Both the position numbers and the translations under genes were made by a program. A model generated the notes under the pieces. That model did no database searches. It saw nothing but the letters and a program-made list of their open reading frames with translations, and was not told the origin of the DNA. 52,485 nucleotides of DNA from an uncultured Paracoccaceae bacterium (lineage in GTDB: Bacteria; Pseudomonadota; Alphaproteobacteria; Rhodobacterales; Rhodobacteraceae). This document shows positions 35,440 through 45,263 of the stretch, piece by piece (positions within the stretch are counted from its first letter, which is position 1; every line of letters begins with the position of its first letter). Where the stretch lies: assembly GCA_938005545.1 (NCBI GenBank), contig CALKXV010000035.1, positions 1 to 52,485 of the forward strand, read 5' to 3'.

Positions 35440-36615
35440 TCACGCGAATGTCTTTCTTGGATCAAAGGCATCGCGCACGCCCTCAAAAATGAACACCAGC
35501 AACGACAACATGATGGCGAAGGTAAAGAAGGCCGTGAACCCAAGCCATGGGGCCTGCAGGTTCTGCTTGGCCTGCAATGTCATTTCGCCCAGCGAAGGTG
35601 CCGACGACGGCAAGCCGTAGCCCAGAAAGTCCAATCCAGCCAATGTTGAAATCGTTCCTGTGATGATGAACGGCAAAAGCGTCACTGTGGCCACCATGGC
35701 ATTGGGCAGCATATGGCGGAACATGATGGTGGCGTTTGACACCCCCAAAGCGCGTGCGGCACGCACATATTCAAAGTTTCGCGCCCGCAGGAATTCAGCC
35801 CGCACGACACCAACCAAAGACGGCCAGCCAAACAAAACAGTCAAGAACACCAACATCCAGAAACTTCGCCCAAAGATCGCGAACATGATGATGATCACAT
35901 ATAGCGACGGGGTCGACGACCAAATCTCCAGGATGCGCTGGAATACCAGATCGACCCAACCCCCGAAATAGCCCTGCACGGCGCCCGCGACGATGCCGAT
36001 TGCGCTGGCGATCACTGTCACAATCAATGTGAAAAAGATCGATAGCCGAAACCCATAGATGACACGGGCCAACACGTCGCGTTTGGTATCATCGGTGCCC
36101 AGCCAATTGTTTTCGTCAGGCGCAGATGGGGCCGCCCCTTGGATGTCGACGATCGTATCAAACCGGTAAGGGATGATCGGCCAGATCATCCAGCCCTTGT
36201 CGATTTGTTCGCCCAAAGCGGTGCCGGTGTCTTCGATCTCGGCCAGAATTCCTTCGGGATCGTCATAGCAATCGATCACACCACCCGAAATGATCAGGCA
36301 GGAAATGTCTTCATACTGATATTGCGCCTCCAAAGGCAGATCGCCGCCGAAAACCGTTTCGGGGTAGAAGTTGAAGATCGGCATGAAATATTCGCCGTTG
36401 TGCTTCACGAGGATTGGCTTGTCGTTGGCAATGAATTCAGCAAGCAGGCTGAGACCAAACAGCACACAAAAGATGATCAACGACCACATCGCACGCCGGT
36501 TCTTTTTGAAATTCCGCCAGCGGCGTTGGTTCAACGGCGATAGCCAAGGTCTTTTACGGGCAGGTGGAACAACCACCGGGGTTTCAATGTCGATTTCTGT
36601 GTCGGGTAATGCCAT
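35440..36615 (-). CDS. yejE: Peptide ABC importer permease YejE
   Basis: A 391-residue inner-membrane permease. One helix near 45-62, then a long periplasmic insertion (about 65-185) typical of YejE, then the five-helix BPD_transp_1 core with the ATPase-coupling loop EFLRARNFEYVRAARALG. ATG at 36615 follows GGGAGG; the longer frame to 36666 overlaps yejB and is rejected. It starts 4 bases after the yejB stop. Confidence 0.93.
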   Translation of the reverse strand: MALPDTEIDIETPVVVPPARKRPWLSPLNQRRWRNFKKNRRAMWSLIIFCVLFGLSLLAEFIANDKPILVKHNGEYFMPIFNFYPETVFGGDLPLEAQYQYEDISCLIISGGVIDCYDDPEGILAEIEDTGTALGEQIDKGWMIWPIIPYRFDTIVDIQGAAPSAPDENNWLGTDDTKRDVLARVIYGFRLSIFFTLIVTVIASAIGIVAGAVQGYFGGWVDLVFQRILEIWSSTPSLYVIIIMFAIFGRSFWMLVFLTVLFGWPSLVGVVRAEFLRARNFEYVRAARALGVSNATIMFRHMLPNAMVATVTLLPFIITGTISTLAGLDFLGYGLPSSAPSLGEMTLQAKQNLQAPWLGFTAFFTFAIMLSLLVFIFEGVRDAFDPRKTFA

Positions 36616-36619
36616 GGCG

Positions 36620-37705
36620 TCAGGCCTCCCGTTTTTCAAAGTCGATCCGTGGATCAACAAAGACATACATCAAATCCGACAGGATCCCCACGACAAGGCC
36701 CAGCAGACCAAAGGCAAAGAGCGTGCCAAAAATCACCGGATAATCCCGTGCAACGGTGGCTTCGAACCCAAGTCGGCCCAACCCATCCAGCGAGAAAATC
36801 GTTTCAATGATGATGGATCCACCAAAGAAAATTCCGATGAACAACGACGGAAATCCAGCGATCACGATCAACATGGCGTTTCGGAAGACATGGCCATAAA
36901 GCACCTGGCTTTCCGGCAACCCCTTGGCTTTGGCGGTTATCACATATTGCTTTTTGATCTCATCCAAGAACGAGTTCTTGGTCAACAAGGTCAGCGTCGC
37001 AAAGCCACCAATAGCCGACGCAAGGACAGGCAGAACAATATGCCAGAGGTAGTCCACGATCTTGCCAAAGATTGATAGCTGATCGAAGTTCTCGGATGTC
37101 AGCCCTCGAAGCGGGAATATCTGCCAATAGCTACCGCCCGCGAAAAGAACCAGCAACAGGATCGCGAACAAAAACCCGGGGATCGCATAAGCGATGATGA
37201 TCAGCCCGCTGGTCCACGTGTCGAAATTTGATCCGTCGCGCACGGCCTTGCGAATGCCAAGCGGGATCGACACCAGATAGGCGATCAGCGTCGACCAAAG
37301 CCCAAGCGTGATCGACACCGGCATCTTTTCCTTCACCAGATCAATCACGCTGACACTTCGGAAATAACTCTCGCCAAAATCAAAACGGACGTAGTTCCAC
37401 ATCATATCGAAGAAACGCACGTAAGCTGGTTTGTCGAAACCAAACTGCTTTTCCAAATCCTCGATAAATTCCTTGGGCAAACCCCGCGCGCCAACATAGC
37501 TGCTGTCGCCCGCACCTTGATCCAAATCCACATCGCCGCCACCGCCCGAGATGTTTTCAAACACATCCCCCGATCCTTCAAGACGGGCCAGAATTTGTTC
37601 AATCGGTCCGCCGGGGACAAATTGCGTCAGCACAAAGTTGATCAGCATGATCCCAAACAACGTTGGAATGATCAGCAACAATCGCCGGAATATATAGGCC
37701 CCCAT
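36620..37705 (-). CDS. yejB: Peptide ABC importer permease YejB
   Basis: A 361-residue permease of the oligopeptide (DppB/OppB) type. First helix [24 protein letters not shown]-type N-terminus, a periplasmic loop to about 130, then the core permease domain with the coupling loop [16 protein letters not shown]. YejAB-EF imports peptides such as microcin C in E. coli, and in some Rhizobiales a YejBEF system imports muropeptides. Starts 7 bases after the yejA stop. Confidence 0.93.
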   Translation of the reverse strand: MGAYIFRRLLLIIPTLFGIMLINFVLTQFVPGGPIEQILARLEGSGDVFENISGGGGDVDLDQGAGDSSYVGARGLPKEFIEDLEKQFGFDKPAYVRFFDMMWNYVRFDFGESYFRSVSVIDLVKEKMPVSITLGLWSTLIAYLVSIPLGIRKAVRDGSNFDTWTSGLIIIAYAIPGFLFAILLLVLFAGGSYWQIFPLRGLTSENFDQLSIFGKIVDYLWHIVLPVLASAIGGFATLTLLTKNSFLDEIKKQYVITAKAKGLPESQVLYGHVFRNAMLIVIAGFPSLFIGIFFGGSIIIETIFSLDGLGRLGFEATVARDYPVIFGTLFAFGLLGLVVGILSDLMYVFVDPRIDFEKREA

Positions 37706-37712
37706 AAGCGTT

Positions 37713-39605
37713 CTACCTCAACGCGCCAGCAGACTTCAGATCGTCCAGTTTGTCTTGGTTGATCCACCACAGGTCGAGATGACCAAGGCTAAAGGGCGGT
37801 AGATTTTCGGGGTGTTCATAAAAATCATAGTGAGAGACCCAGTGATCCGACAATGTCCAAACCGGGATCATAAAATAGTCATAGCGCATGATCCGATCGA
37901 TGGCACGGACATGGGCGGCAAGTTCTTCGTAGGTTTCGACCTCAAGCAGACCATCGGCCAAAGCATCAACAACCGGGTTGCAATAACCTGCGCCGTTAAA
38001 GACGTCTTCGCGATCCTCGCAGCCAAAACGTTGGCTAAGGCCAGAGCTTTCGACCAATCCCACACCATAAGCTGCATCGCGCATTTCGAATGTCTTCGTT
38101 TGGGTGCGGTTTTGATACTGTGCAGGATCAATGCGATTGTAAGTGATTGAAACACCCAATGTTTTCAGGTTTTCAATGTAAGGCAGGATGATCCGGTCCA
38201 TCGATTGCGTGTCTTCGATGAACTCGATTTCCAGCAGTTTGCCATTCGCATCCCGCAATTTTCCGTCGTCGCCGGGCGTATAACCCGCCTTGGCCATCAG
38301 GCCGAGTGCGGCGCGCAAATTCCGGCGGTCCAACGGACGCGAGCCGCTTTCGTGGGGCAGGGCTGCGGCTTCGGTGAAAATTTCGGGCGGCAAGTCGTTG
38401 CGATGCGGCTCCAGCAATTCCAATTCGCGACCTTCCGGGAGACCCACGGCCTTCAAACGTTCGTTTTCCCAAAAAGCCTCGCGTTGTTTGAACAACCCAT
38501 ATTGGAGGTTTTCATTTGTCCACGTGAAGTTGAACATCATGCCGATGGCGCGTCGCAGATCCCGGTTCTGCAGTTTTTCATTCTGCATATTGAAGATGAA
38601 ACCGCGTGCGGAAGGCAGCGATCCGCTTGGCAACGTTGATTTGACAGCCCAACCTTTTTCCAGCGATGGGAAGTTATACTCGGTCGCCCATTTGAGCGAC
38701 GAATTCTCACGCCGGAACGTGACTTCGCCTGCCTTGAACGCTTCGAAGGCCGCAGTCGTGTCACCAAAGTATTCGATACGAAGGCTGTCGTAGTTGCCGA
38801 CACCCTTTTTCAGATAATGGTCCTTGCCCCAGTAGTCGGGGTTGCGTTTATAGATGATCTGGCGGCCAACATCGAGGCTATCCAGCATGTATTCGCCGGT
38901 GCCGGGGCCAACTTCCAACCGGCTTTTGTCCAGACGCGCACCCGTTTCTTCGTACCAATGCTTGGGAAATGCCGGCAATCCGCCGACGACGGCAATCAGG
39001 CTGCGGCGGGGAATGTCGTCAACAAACGTGAATTTCAGGCGATAATCGTCCAATAATTCGGCGGAAGCGACCGTTTGCTGCACGAAAGCCGCGTAAGACG
39101 GGGTGCCTTGCTCTTTCAAAAGTTCAAAGGAAAACAAAATATCTTCCGCGGTCATCGGTGTGCCATCGGAAAAGACAACATCCTTGCGCAAAGTGAAGAT
39201 CACCCAATCCTGACTTTCGGGGTATTCCAGCGTTTCGCACAAAAGACAGTAATACGACCCGACTTCGTCAGCCGTGGTGATCATCATGTCCTCATACATC
39301 GTAGTCGAAAGCGAACCAGCTGTGCCAATCCCCGTCGCGTAAGGGTTCATACTGTCAAATGTCCCAATGGCAGCCAGGCTGATTTCGCCGCCAAGCGGCG
39401 CATCTGGGTTCACATATCCCAGATGGGCGTCGTCGGGCGAATACTTCAGGTCTTCGTATTCGTTGTATCCATGGCTGACGATGATTGTCTCGTGGCTTTC
39501 GCCAAAAACAGGTGCACTTGCGAGAAGTGCAGCGGCACTGGCAAATCCGAAGGCCATCAGGCGCAAATCCGGCCATAGGGCAGTTCGGGTTCTGGTAAGA
39601 GACAT
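37713..39605 (-). CDS. yejA: Periplasmic peptide-binding protein YejA
   Basis: A 630-residue solute-binding protein (SBP_bac_5). A signal peptide (about 1-37) ends near [23 protein letters not shown] and [19 protein letters not shown] at the mature N-terminus and [22 protein letters not shown] are typical of YejA. It delivers peptides to YejBEF. ATG at 39605 with GGAG upstream; the frame to 39689 is not credible. First gene of the operon; the 39606-39744 stretch upstream should hold its promoter. Confidence 0.93.
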   Translation of the reverse strand: MSLTRTRTALWPDLRLMAFGFASAAALLASAPVFGESHETIIVSHGYNEYEDLKYSPDDAHLGYVNPDAPLGGEISLAAIGTFDSMNPYATGIGTAGSLSTTMYEDMMITTADEVGSYYCLLCETLEYPESQDWVIFTLRKDVVFSDGTPMTAEDILFSFELLKEQGTPSYAAFVQQTVASAELLDDYRLKFTFVDDIPRRSLIAVVGGLPAFPKHWYEETGARLDKSRLEVGPGTGEYMLDSLDVGRQIIYKRNPDYWGKDHYLKKGVGNYDSLRIEYFGDTTAAFEAFKAGEVTFRRENSSLKWATEYNFPSLEKGWAVKSTLPSGSLPSARGFIFNMQNEKLQNRDLRRAIGMMFNFTWTNENLQYGLFKQREAFWENERLKAVGLPEGRELELLEPHRNDLPPEIFTEAAALPHESGSRPLDRRNLRAALGLMAKAGYTPGDDGKLRDANGKLLEIEFIEDTQSMDRIILPYIENLKTLGVSITYNRIDPAQYQNRTQTKTFEMRDAAYGVGLVESSGLSQRFGCEDREDVFNGAGYCNPVVDALADGLLEVETYEELAAHVRAIDRIMRYDYFMIPVWTLSDHWVSHYDFYEHPENLPPFSLGHLDLWWINQDKLDDLKSAGALR

Positions 39606-39744
39606 GTCAGTTTCTCCGTTCTGGACACAGACTTTTGTTCTATAACCTAGCTTTGTACGTAAAGATTGAATTGTCGATGCGGCAAGCAAGAACTTTTGAA
39701 TTCTTGTTGAATTTTGTTTCGGTGCTCAAAGCGGGTCAACATTG

Positions 39745-39775
39745 AAAAAGGCCGCGCGCGGGTGCGCTCGGCCTT
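39745..39775 (-). terminator. Rho-independent terminator of the cytochrome c gene
   Basis: On the minus strand AAGGCCG and CGGCCTT form the outer stem with an inner CGC/GCG pair, followed by TTTTT. A second GCCCCGG-TG-CCGGGGC hairpin (39777-39792) lies just before it. Confidence 0.75.
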
Positions 39776-39835
39776 GGCCCCGGTGCCGGGGCAATTGAGT
39801 GTTGGGACCAGACAAAACCTGTCTGGTGCACGCCA

Positions 39836-40348
39836 TTATGGATTGTTTGCTTCCAGCCATGCGATCAGGTTTGCACGATCTTCAACATCCGGCATGCCCT
39901 TATACGACATCTTCGTTCCGGGCGCGTAGCTTTTTGGGCTTTCCAGGAACCCGTTCAGGTCTTCTGGCGTCCAGGATTCGACCACAGCGACCAGACTACC
40001 GGAATAGCTGTACCCGGAAACAGATGATGTGGCGCGGTTTACAATACCGGCAAGCGTTGGTCCCGTCCCGTTTTTGCCGTCTTCCAGGCTGTGGCAGGCT
40101 TTGCACTGGCGAAACAGCTTTTCACCCTGCGCAGGGTCCGCTGCGGCGAAAACCTCAGCAAATGGGACTTCGACCACGTCTTCTTCGGTTTCGTCCACGC
40201 CTGTGTCGATGACATAGGCCTGATGATGGTCGTCGCCATGGCTGGCTTCGTGATAAATAAACTCGGCGCCAAATTTCCCGAGAAGTAAAACCAGGAAGGT
40301 GCCGCAAAGGCCACCCAGAATTTTCGTCATTGTCATAGTGTCGAACAT
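39836..40348 (-). CDS. Membrane-anchored cytochrome c
   Basis: A 170-residue c-type cytochrome. An uncleaved N-terminal helix (about 9-30) anchors it, an acidic linker of about 30 residues follows, and the class I haem domain has CKACH (82-86) and probable ligand Met147 in PGTKMSYKGM. The layout matches CycM/cytochrome c552-type membrane cytochromes that pass electrons from the bc1 complex to oxidases. Divergent from pheA with a 120-base shared promoter region, a pairing I recall as common in Rhodobacterales. Confidence 0.9.
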   Translation of the reverse strand: MFDTMTMTKILGGLCGTFLVLLLGKFGAEFIYHEASHGDDHHQAYVIDTGVDETEEDVVEVPFAEVFAAADPAQGEKLFRQCKACHSLEDGKNGTGPTLAGIVNRATSSVSGYSYSGSLVAVVESWTPEDLNGFLESPKSYAPGTKMSYKGMPDVEDRANLIAWLEANNP

Positions 40349-40468
40349 ATCGCGTCCCGTTTTGTCCGGTGTTGGGCGCTATGTATCCGCTTCCCTTGTG
40401 CGCTTTCAAGGGGTAACACCCGCGACCAATCGCCCTTGTTTCTAAACCTTTAACGGAGGCTCTAAAAT

Positions 40469-41296
40469 ATGACCGGATCCATCGCATTTCAGGGTGAACT
40501 TGGCGCGTATTCCCATCAGGCGTGTTTCGAGATGTTTCCGGACATGGATCCCATCCCCTGTGCCACGTTCGAAGATGCAATCGAGGCGGTTCAGTCCAAA
40601 TCAGCCGAACTGGCAATGCTGCCGGTCGAAAATACGACTTATGGCCGTGTCGCAGACATTCACCGTTTGTTGCCGGAAAGCGGGCTCCATATCATCAACG
40701 AAGCCTTCGTGCGCGTACACATCAACCTTCTGGTGGTGCCGGGGGCAACGCTTTCAGACATTAAAGACGCCCATAGCCATATGGTTCTTTTGCCGCAATG
40801 TGGGGCTTTTTTGCGCGAACATGGCATTCAGGGGCGTGTCAGCCCCGACAATGCGCGCGCAGCCCGTGACGTGGCCGACTCCGGTGATAAATCCCAAGCG
40901 GCTTTGGCGTCCGAGCTGGCCGGGCAGGTCTATGGGCTAGACGTCTTGGCCAGGAACATCGAAGACAACGACCACAACACCACGCGCTTTCTGGTCATGT
41001 CCCGCGATGCCGATTCCACCCGTCGCGGTGACACCATGATGACCACTTTCGTTTTCCGCGTCCGCAACATTCCCGCGGCGTTGTACAAAGCGATGGGTGG
41101 TTTCGCGACCAATGGCGTGAACATGACCAAGCTGGAAAGCTATATGGTCGATGGCTCGTTCACAGCCACACAATTCTATGCCGACATCGAAGGCCACCCC
41201 GACGACACATCGGTTCAATTGGCGTTGGAAGAGCTGGGCTATTTCACCGACCGCCTGCACATCCTTGGCACCTATCCTGCGGATCAGAAACGTTAA
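40469..41296 (+). CDS. pheA: Prephenate dehydratase
   Basis: A 275-residue enzyme converting prephenate to phenylpyruvate for phenylalanine synthesis. The catalytic TRF motif is at 172-174 (NDHNTTRFLVM), and NTTYGRV near 55-61 lines the site. A C-terminal ACT domain (about 193-270, with KLESYMVDG) should give feedback inhibition by phenylalanine. No chorismate mutase domain is fused. ATG at 40469 follows GGAGG. The leader contains no run of Phe codons, so attenuation is not apparent. Confidence 0.95.
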   Translation: MTGSIAFQGELGAYSHQACFEMFPDMDPIPCATFEDAIEAVQSKSAELAMLPVENTTYGRVADIHRLLPESGLHIINEAFVRVHINLLVVPGATLSDIKDAHSHMVLLPQCGAFLREHGIQGRVSPDNARAARDVADSGDKSQAALASELAGQVYGLDVLARNIEDNDHNTTRFLVMSRDADSTRRGDTMMTTFVFRVRNIPAALYKAMGGFATNGVNMTKLESYMVDGSFTATQFYADIEGHPDDTSVQLALEELGYFTDRLHILGTYPADQKR

Positions 41297-41411
41297 AAAT
41301 TCAGTTTGGATGGTTGGCGCATCCGAGATTCAAAGGGACAGACTGAACTGGTAAATGATTGCGGCTCTGTTACGGTCAGCTGTGCGCCGGAGGTATTTCA
41401 AGGATACGACT

Positions 41412-41924
41412 ATGACCAATGAAGTTGGGCCGCTAACGGGCAGTTGTTCCTGTGGCAGCACATGCTACGAACTTTCTTCGCAACCGATGATTGTTCATGG
41501 ATGCCACTGCCGGTGGTGCCAACGTGAAAGCGGGGCATCTTTTGCTGTCAACGCATTGATCGAAGCCGATCGTGTCACAATCACCAAAGGCGAAGTGGTC
41601 GAAACATTGGTGCCGTCGCAAAGTGGGGCAGGCCAGAGGTTTTCGCGATGTCCGACATGTCAGGTGACGCTTTGGACCAATTATTTGGGAATGAGGGGTG
41701 GATTGGGCGAAGTCGTGCGGTTTATCCGTGCTGGCACGCTTGATGATCCCGACCGGTTTCCGCCCGATGTCCATATCTTCACATCCACAAAGCAACCGTG
41801 GGTGACGCTTCCCAAGGATGTGCCGGCCTTCGAAGAATACCTCGTTATCAAGGATATTTGGTCGCCCGAAAGTTTGGTCCGCCGGAAGGCCCTACATGAA
41901 ATGGTTGGAACCGAGAGCCCCTGA
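41412..41924 (+). CDS. GFA/CENP-V family zinc protein
   Basis: A 170-residue protein of the glutathione-dependent formaldehyde-activating (GFA) fold. All seven zinc cysteines are visible: Cys12, Cys14, Cys31, Cys33, Cys36, Cys80 and Cys83. Most family members are not proven to act on formaldehyde, so the role is open. ATG at 41412 follows AAGGA by 7 bases; the frame to 41355 is rejected. It lies 115 bases after pheA. Confidence 0.88.
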   Translation: MTNEVGPLTGSCSCGSTCYELSSQPMIVHGCHCRWCQRESGASFAVNALIEADRVTITKGEVVETLVPSQSGAGQRFSRCPTCQVTLWTNYLGMRGGLGEVVRFIRAGTLDDPDRFPPDVHIFTSTKQPWVTLPKDVPAFEEYLVIKDIWSPESLVRRKALHEMVGTESP

Positions 41925-42045
41925 CGCGGACGTGCTTCTTCGTTGGGCAGACGATAGAACTATGTCGAACCATGTGTTTCCTGCCCGACAAGGCTTGGGG
42001 TAACAGGCTAGGATGATCCCAATACACAAGACGGGCTGATCTAGG

Positions 42046-43716
42046 ATGACGATGCGAAACGGCGGAACGTTACTGATTGAATGTTTGGTGGCGCTTGGGG
42101 CGCGGCACAGTTTTGGGGTGCCCGGTGAAAGCTATCTGGCGGTGCTTGACGCCTTGCACGACACCAATGGCGCGCTTGATCTGACGCTGTGTCGCAACGA
42201 AGGCGGTGCGGCTTTTATGGCGGCGGCCTATGGCAAGCTGACCGGGTCGCCGGGCCTGTGCTTTGTAACCCGCGGGCCGGGGGCCACGAATGCTTCCATC
42301 GGTGTGCATACGGCCATGCAAGACAGCGTGCCGATGATTCTGTTTGTTGGTCAGGTCGGTGCCGATATGATCGGGCGCGAAGCCTTTCAGGAAGTCGATT
42401 ACCGCGCCTTTTTCGGGCCCCTTGCAAAGTGGGCAACCGAAATCGCCGACGCCGACCGTATTCCCGAAATCATTGCGCGTGCGTGGACCACGGCAATTTC
42501 GGGCCGCCCCGGTCCTGTTGTGGTGGCGTTGCCCGAAGACATGCTGACGACGTTGAGCGATGTTCCAACCTTGAATGCGCCAGTTGCCATTGCAGAACCT
42601 GCGCCCGCGAATGTCGCAATCGACAAGGCAATCGCTCTGCTATCAGGCGCGAAAACGCCCCTGATCATCTCGGGCGGAAACGGATGGACAGGGCAGGGGC
42701 GTTCAGCGCTCGAACGCCTTGCCCAAGGGGCCGACATCCCGGTCTTGGCGGCTTTCCGGTTTCAGGATCATTTCAACAACCATAGCCCGTGTTACGCGGG
42801 CGACGCAGGCGTTGGCATGACGAGTGCCACCAAAAAGCTGATTGTTGAGGCCGATGTGATACTGGCGCTGAATATCCGATTTGGCGAGATGACAACCGAT
42901 GGCTACAGCGCGCTGAAGGTGCCGAACCCCTCGCAAACCCTGATCCATGTGCACTCGTCTGACCGTGAAATCGGCAAGATATACGTGCCCACATTGGGTA
43001 TTCACGCAGGCCCAAACATGTTCGCCGAAGCACTGGCTGCCGCCGGCATCAAAGGCGATTGGGCCAAATGGCGCGCAGACGCACGGTGCGGCTATGAGGC
43101 GGAATTCGACTTACCCGCTTTGCCAAGCCCGGTCGACATGGGCGTTGTCATGGGCCACCTCCGCGATGTTTTGCCGGACGATGCCGTGCTGACCAATGGC
43201 GCTGGCAATTTCGCCGTCTGGCCCAACAGGTTCTTCAAATTCGGTCCCGATCAGCGCCTACTGGCCCCACAATCGGGTGCAATGGGTTTTGGTGTTCCGG
43301 CCGCAATTGCGGCAAAGGTGGTCGACCCGGATCGCACCATTGTCTGTTTTGCGGGCGACGGTGATTTTCAGATGAATTGCCAAGAACTGGGCACCGCAAT
43401 GCAAGCGGGTGCGCAGCCCATCATATTGATCCTGAACAACGGCACCTACGGCACGATTCGGATGCATCAGGAACGGGCCTATCCGGGTCGGGTATCTGGC
43501 ACCACTCTGGAGAATCCGGACTTCGTCGCCCTTGGAAAATCTTATGGGTTTCATGCGGAGCGTGTTGAAACCACAGAAGATTTCAAATCGGCTTTCGCGC
43601 GAGCCCTCGCCTCCGAAACAGGCGCTGTGCTGGATTTGAACACCTCGACAGAAGCTTTGACACCCCGCCAAACCCTGAGCCAGATACGCGCCGGCGCGAA
43701 AGACGATCAACCCTAG
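42046..43716 (+). CDS. Acetolactate-synthase-like ThDP enzyme
   Basis: A 556-residue thiamine diphosphate enzyme with the three-domain layout of acetolactate synthase and its relatives. Catalytic Glu52 lies in CRNEGGAAFM; the cofactor motif starts GDGDFQ (437-442) and ends at LILNNGTYG. No regulatory subunit (ilvH) is adjacent, so it is probably a catabolic or uncharacterised member rather than the biosynthetic ilvB. Start ATG at 42046 or, after AGGATGACG, at 42052. Substrate unknown. Confidence 0.87.
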   Translation: MTMRNGGTLLIECLVALGARHSFGVPGESYLAVLDALHDTNGALDLTLCRNEGGAAFMAAAYGKLTGSPGLCFVTRGPGATNASIGVHTAMQDSVPMILFVGQVGADMIGREAFQEVDYRAFFGPLAKWATEIADADRIPEIIARAWTTAISGRPGPVVVALPEDMLTTLSDVPTLNAPVAIAEPAPANVAIDKAIALLSGAKTPLIISGGNGWTGQGRSALERLAQGADIPVLAAFRFQDHFNNHSPCYAGDAGVGMTSATKKLIVEADVILALNIRFGEMTTDGYSALKVPNPSQTLIHVHSSDREIGKIYVPTLGIHAGPNMFAEALAAAGIKGDWAKWRADARCGYEAEFDLPALPSPVDMGVVMGHLRDVLPDDAVLTNGAGNFAVWPNRFFKFGPDQRLLAPQSGAMGFGVPAAIAAKVVDPDRTIVCFAGDGDFQMNCQELGTAMQAGAQPIILILNNGTYGTIRMHQERAYPGRVSGTTLENPDFVALGKSYGFHAERVETTEDFKSAFARALASETGAVLDLNTSTEALTPRQTLSQIRAGAKDDQP

Positions 43717-43736
43717 GCCCAAATACGTTGAGTTTT

Positions 43737-43770
43737 GGATTTGCGCGAAATCCAGTGTGTCTGTGACACA
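43737..43770. promoter_or_regulatory. Two adjacent inverted repeats upstream of FMN reductase gene
   Basis: GGATTT-GCGCG-AAATCC (43737-43753) and TGTGTC-TGT-GACACA (43756-43770) are perfect inverted repeats 2 bases apart. TTGTCA (43781-43786) could be a -35 box just downstream, with a poor -10. The site would suit an activator; which regulator binds is unknown. Confidence 0.4.
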
Positions 43771-43841
43771 ATTCCTTGATTTGTCACCGGCTCGCGGCAG
43801 GTCGTAAGGTGATTTAGATTTTCATGTGCAGGCGGATTATA

Positions 43842-44378
43842 ATGGCAACGCTCTTGTTAATTTCGGGGTCTCTTCGGCAGGGATCGTTTAATCGAAAGCT
43901 ATTGAACGCGGCCGCGACGTTGTGGGCAGGCGATACGGTTATGGGCGAAATCAATTTGCCCATTTACAACGGTGATGACGAAGACAAATCCGGTGTGCCG
44001 GATGCGGCGCTGCGTCTGGCCAGTCAGATTGACAAGGCAGATGCCGTTTTGATCGCAACACCGGAATACAACCAATCCATTCCGGGCGGATTAAAGAACG
44101 CGCTTGATTGGGTCAGCCGGGCGGACGCTAAACCATGGGCCGACAAACCCGTTGCAATCGTGTCTGCGGCGGCTGGTCGTTCGGGCGGTGCGCGCGCGCA
44201 ATACGCTTTGCGCCTTGCGATGAACCCGTTTCAGCCCCGGTTGCTGACGGGCCCCGAAGTGATGGTTGCTGCTGCTCACAAAGAGTTCGGCAGCGATGGC
44301 GGGTTGGTCGGTGAGATCTACCAAAAGTCGCTCAAAACCTTGCTGGAAAAGCTGGCACACGAAGCTGAACGGGCCTAG
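43842..44378 (+). CDS. NADPH-dependent FMN reductase family protein
   Basis: A 178-residue flavodoxin-fold oxidoreductase. The FMN phosphate loop SGSLRQGSFNRKLL (8-21) and TPEYNQSIPGGLKNALDW are the family signatures; relatives reduce quinones, azo dyes or chromate. I chose ATG at 43842 (MATLLLISGS) over 43824. Its 3' end overlaps the convergent GntR gene by 4 bases, so the two transcripts are antisense at their ends. Confidence 0.9.
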   Translation: MATLLLISGSLRQGSFNRKLLNAAATLWAGDTVMGEINLPIYNGDDEDKSGVPDAALRLASQIDKADAVLIATPEYNQSIPGGLKNALDWVSRADAKPWADKPVAIVSAAAGRSGGARAQYALRLAMNPFQPRLLTGPEVMVAAAHKEFGSDGGLVGEIYQKSLKTLLEKLAHEAERA

Positions 44379-45142
44379 CGACCCTTTTCGTGTTCCAGAC
44401 GCTGGCGCGCGATGGCTTCGTTTTCCTCGGCTGTTCGGTGATCTTCCAGTGCCGTGCGGACAAAATCCATATGGGTTTCAACCGCTTTGCGTGCCGCCTT
44501 ACCATCACGCGCTTGCAACGCTGCATTGATGCTTCGGTGTTGTTCCAAAAGCGCCGCGCGCGTGGTGCGTTGGCGGAACATGACCTGACGGTTATAGAAA
44601 ACGCCTTCGCGCAGCAGCGAGTACATAGACCGCATCATATGAAGCATCACGACGTTGTGGCTGGCTTCAACGATGGACAGGTGGAATTCGGCGTCGATGG
44701 CGGCTTCGTCGCTTGGATCGCGCTTTTTGTGAGCTTCTTCCATACGTTGGAACACCTGATCCACCACGGCTAGATCGGTGTCTGACGCAAGCCGGGTCGC
44801 GCGTTCAGCGGCAAGGCCTTCCATGTCGCGGCGAAAATCCAGGTAATCGAACACGGCGGCATCATGGCTCGCGAATAGCTTGGTCAGCGGCGGCGACAGG
44901 CTTGATCCCCAGACATCGGCCACGAAAATACCGGAATTCGCCTTTGCGGTCAGCAAGCCCGCGTCTTGTAGTTGGGCGATGGCTTCGCGCAGACTGGGGC
45001 GCGACACGCCAAACCGGTCAGATAGTTCCCGTTCCGCAGGCAGACGTTCACCGGGGCGCAAAATGCCACGCAGGATCAAAAGTTCGATCTGACGAACAAC
45101 TGACTGCGATAGCTTTTCAGGCTGAATTTTTTGAAACGGCAC
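44375..45142 (-). CDS. GntR-family regulator, FadR subfamily
   Basis: A 255-residue transcription factor. An N-terminal winged helix (LPAERELSDRFGVSRPSLREA, read as LPAERELSDRFG then VSRPSLREA, about 34-54) is followed by an all-helical FCD ligand domain (about 90-225) with the metal-binding histidine pattern of PdhR/LldR types. Start is GTG at 45142. Ligand and targets unknown; the neighbouring FMN reductase and ThDP enzyme are candidates. I found no TGGT-N-ACCA type box upstream. Confidence 0.9.
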   Translation of the reverse strand: MPFQKIQPEKLSQSVVRQIELLILRGILRPGERLPAERELSDRFGVSRPSLREAIAQLQDAGLLTAKANSGIFVADVWGSSLSPPLTKLFASHDAAVFDYLDFRRDMEGLAAERATRLASDTDLAVVDQVFQRMEEAHKKRDPSDEAAIDAEFHLSIVEASHNVVMLHMMRSMYSLLREGVFYNRQVMFRQRTTRAALLEQHRSINAALQARDGKAARKAVETHMDFVRTALEDHRTAEENEAIARQRLEHEKGR

Positions 45143-45263
45143 GATCCAAGCGTCCTTGCGTAGTTTGGGCGCAGGGTAAATCGTGCAAGCCCCAAGGACA
45201 ATAATGGAGTTCTGGCGTCACCGCGGGGCGCAAATCACTTAGATTGAAAACCCAAGCGAAGCC

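Noticed and set aside
43714-43735. Third copy of the hairpin repeat (AACGTATTTGG on the minus strand)
   Set aside because: Only the GTATTTGG core is shared; the hairpin and ACCCC block are missing and it lies opposite to the upstream gene.
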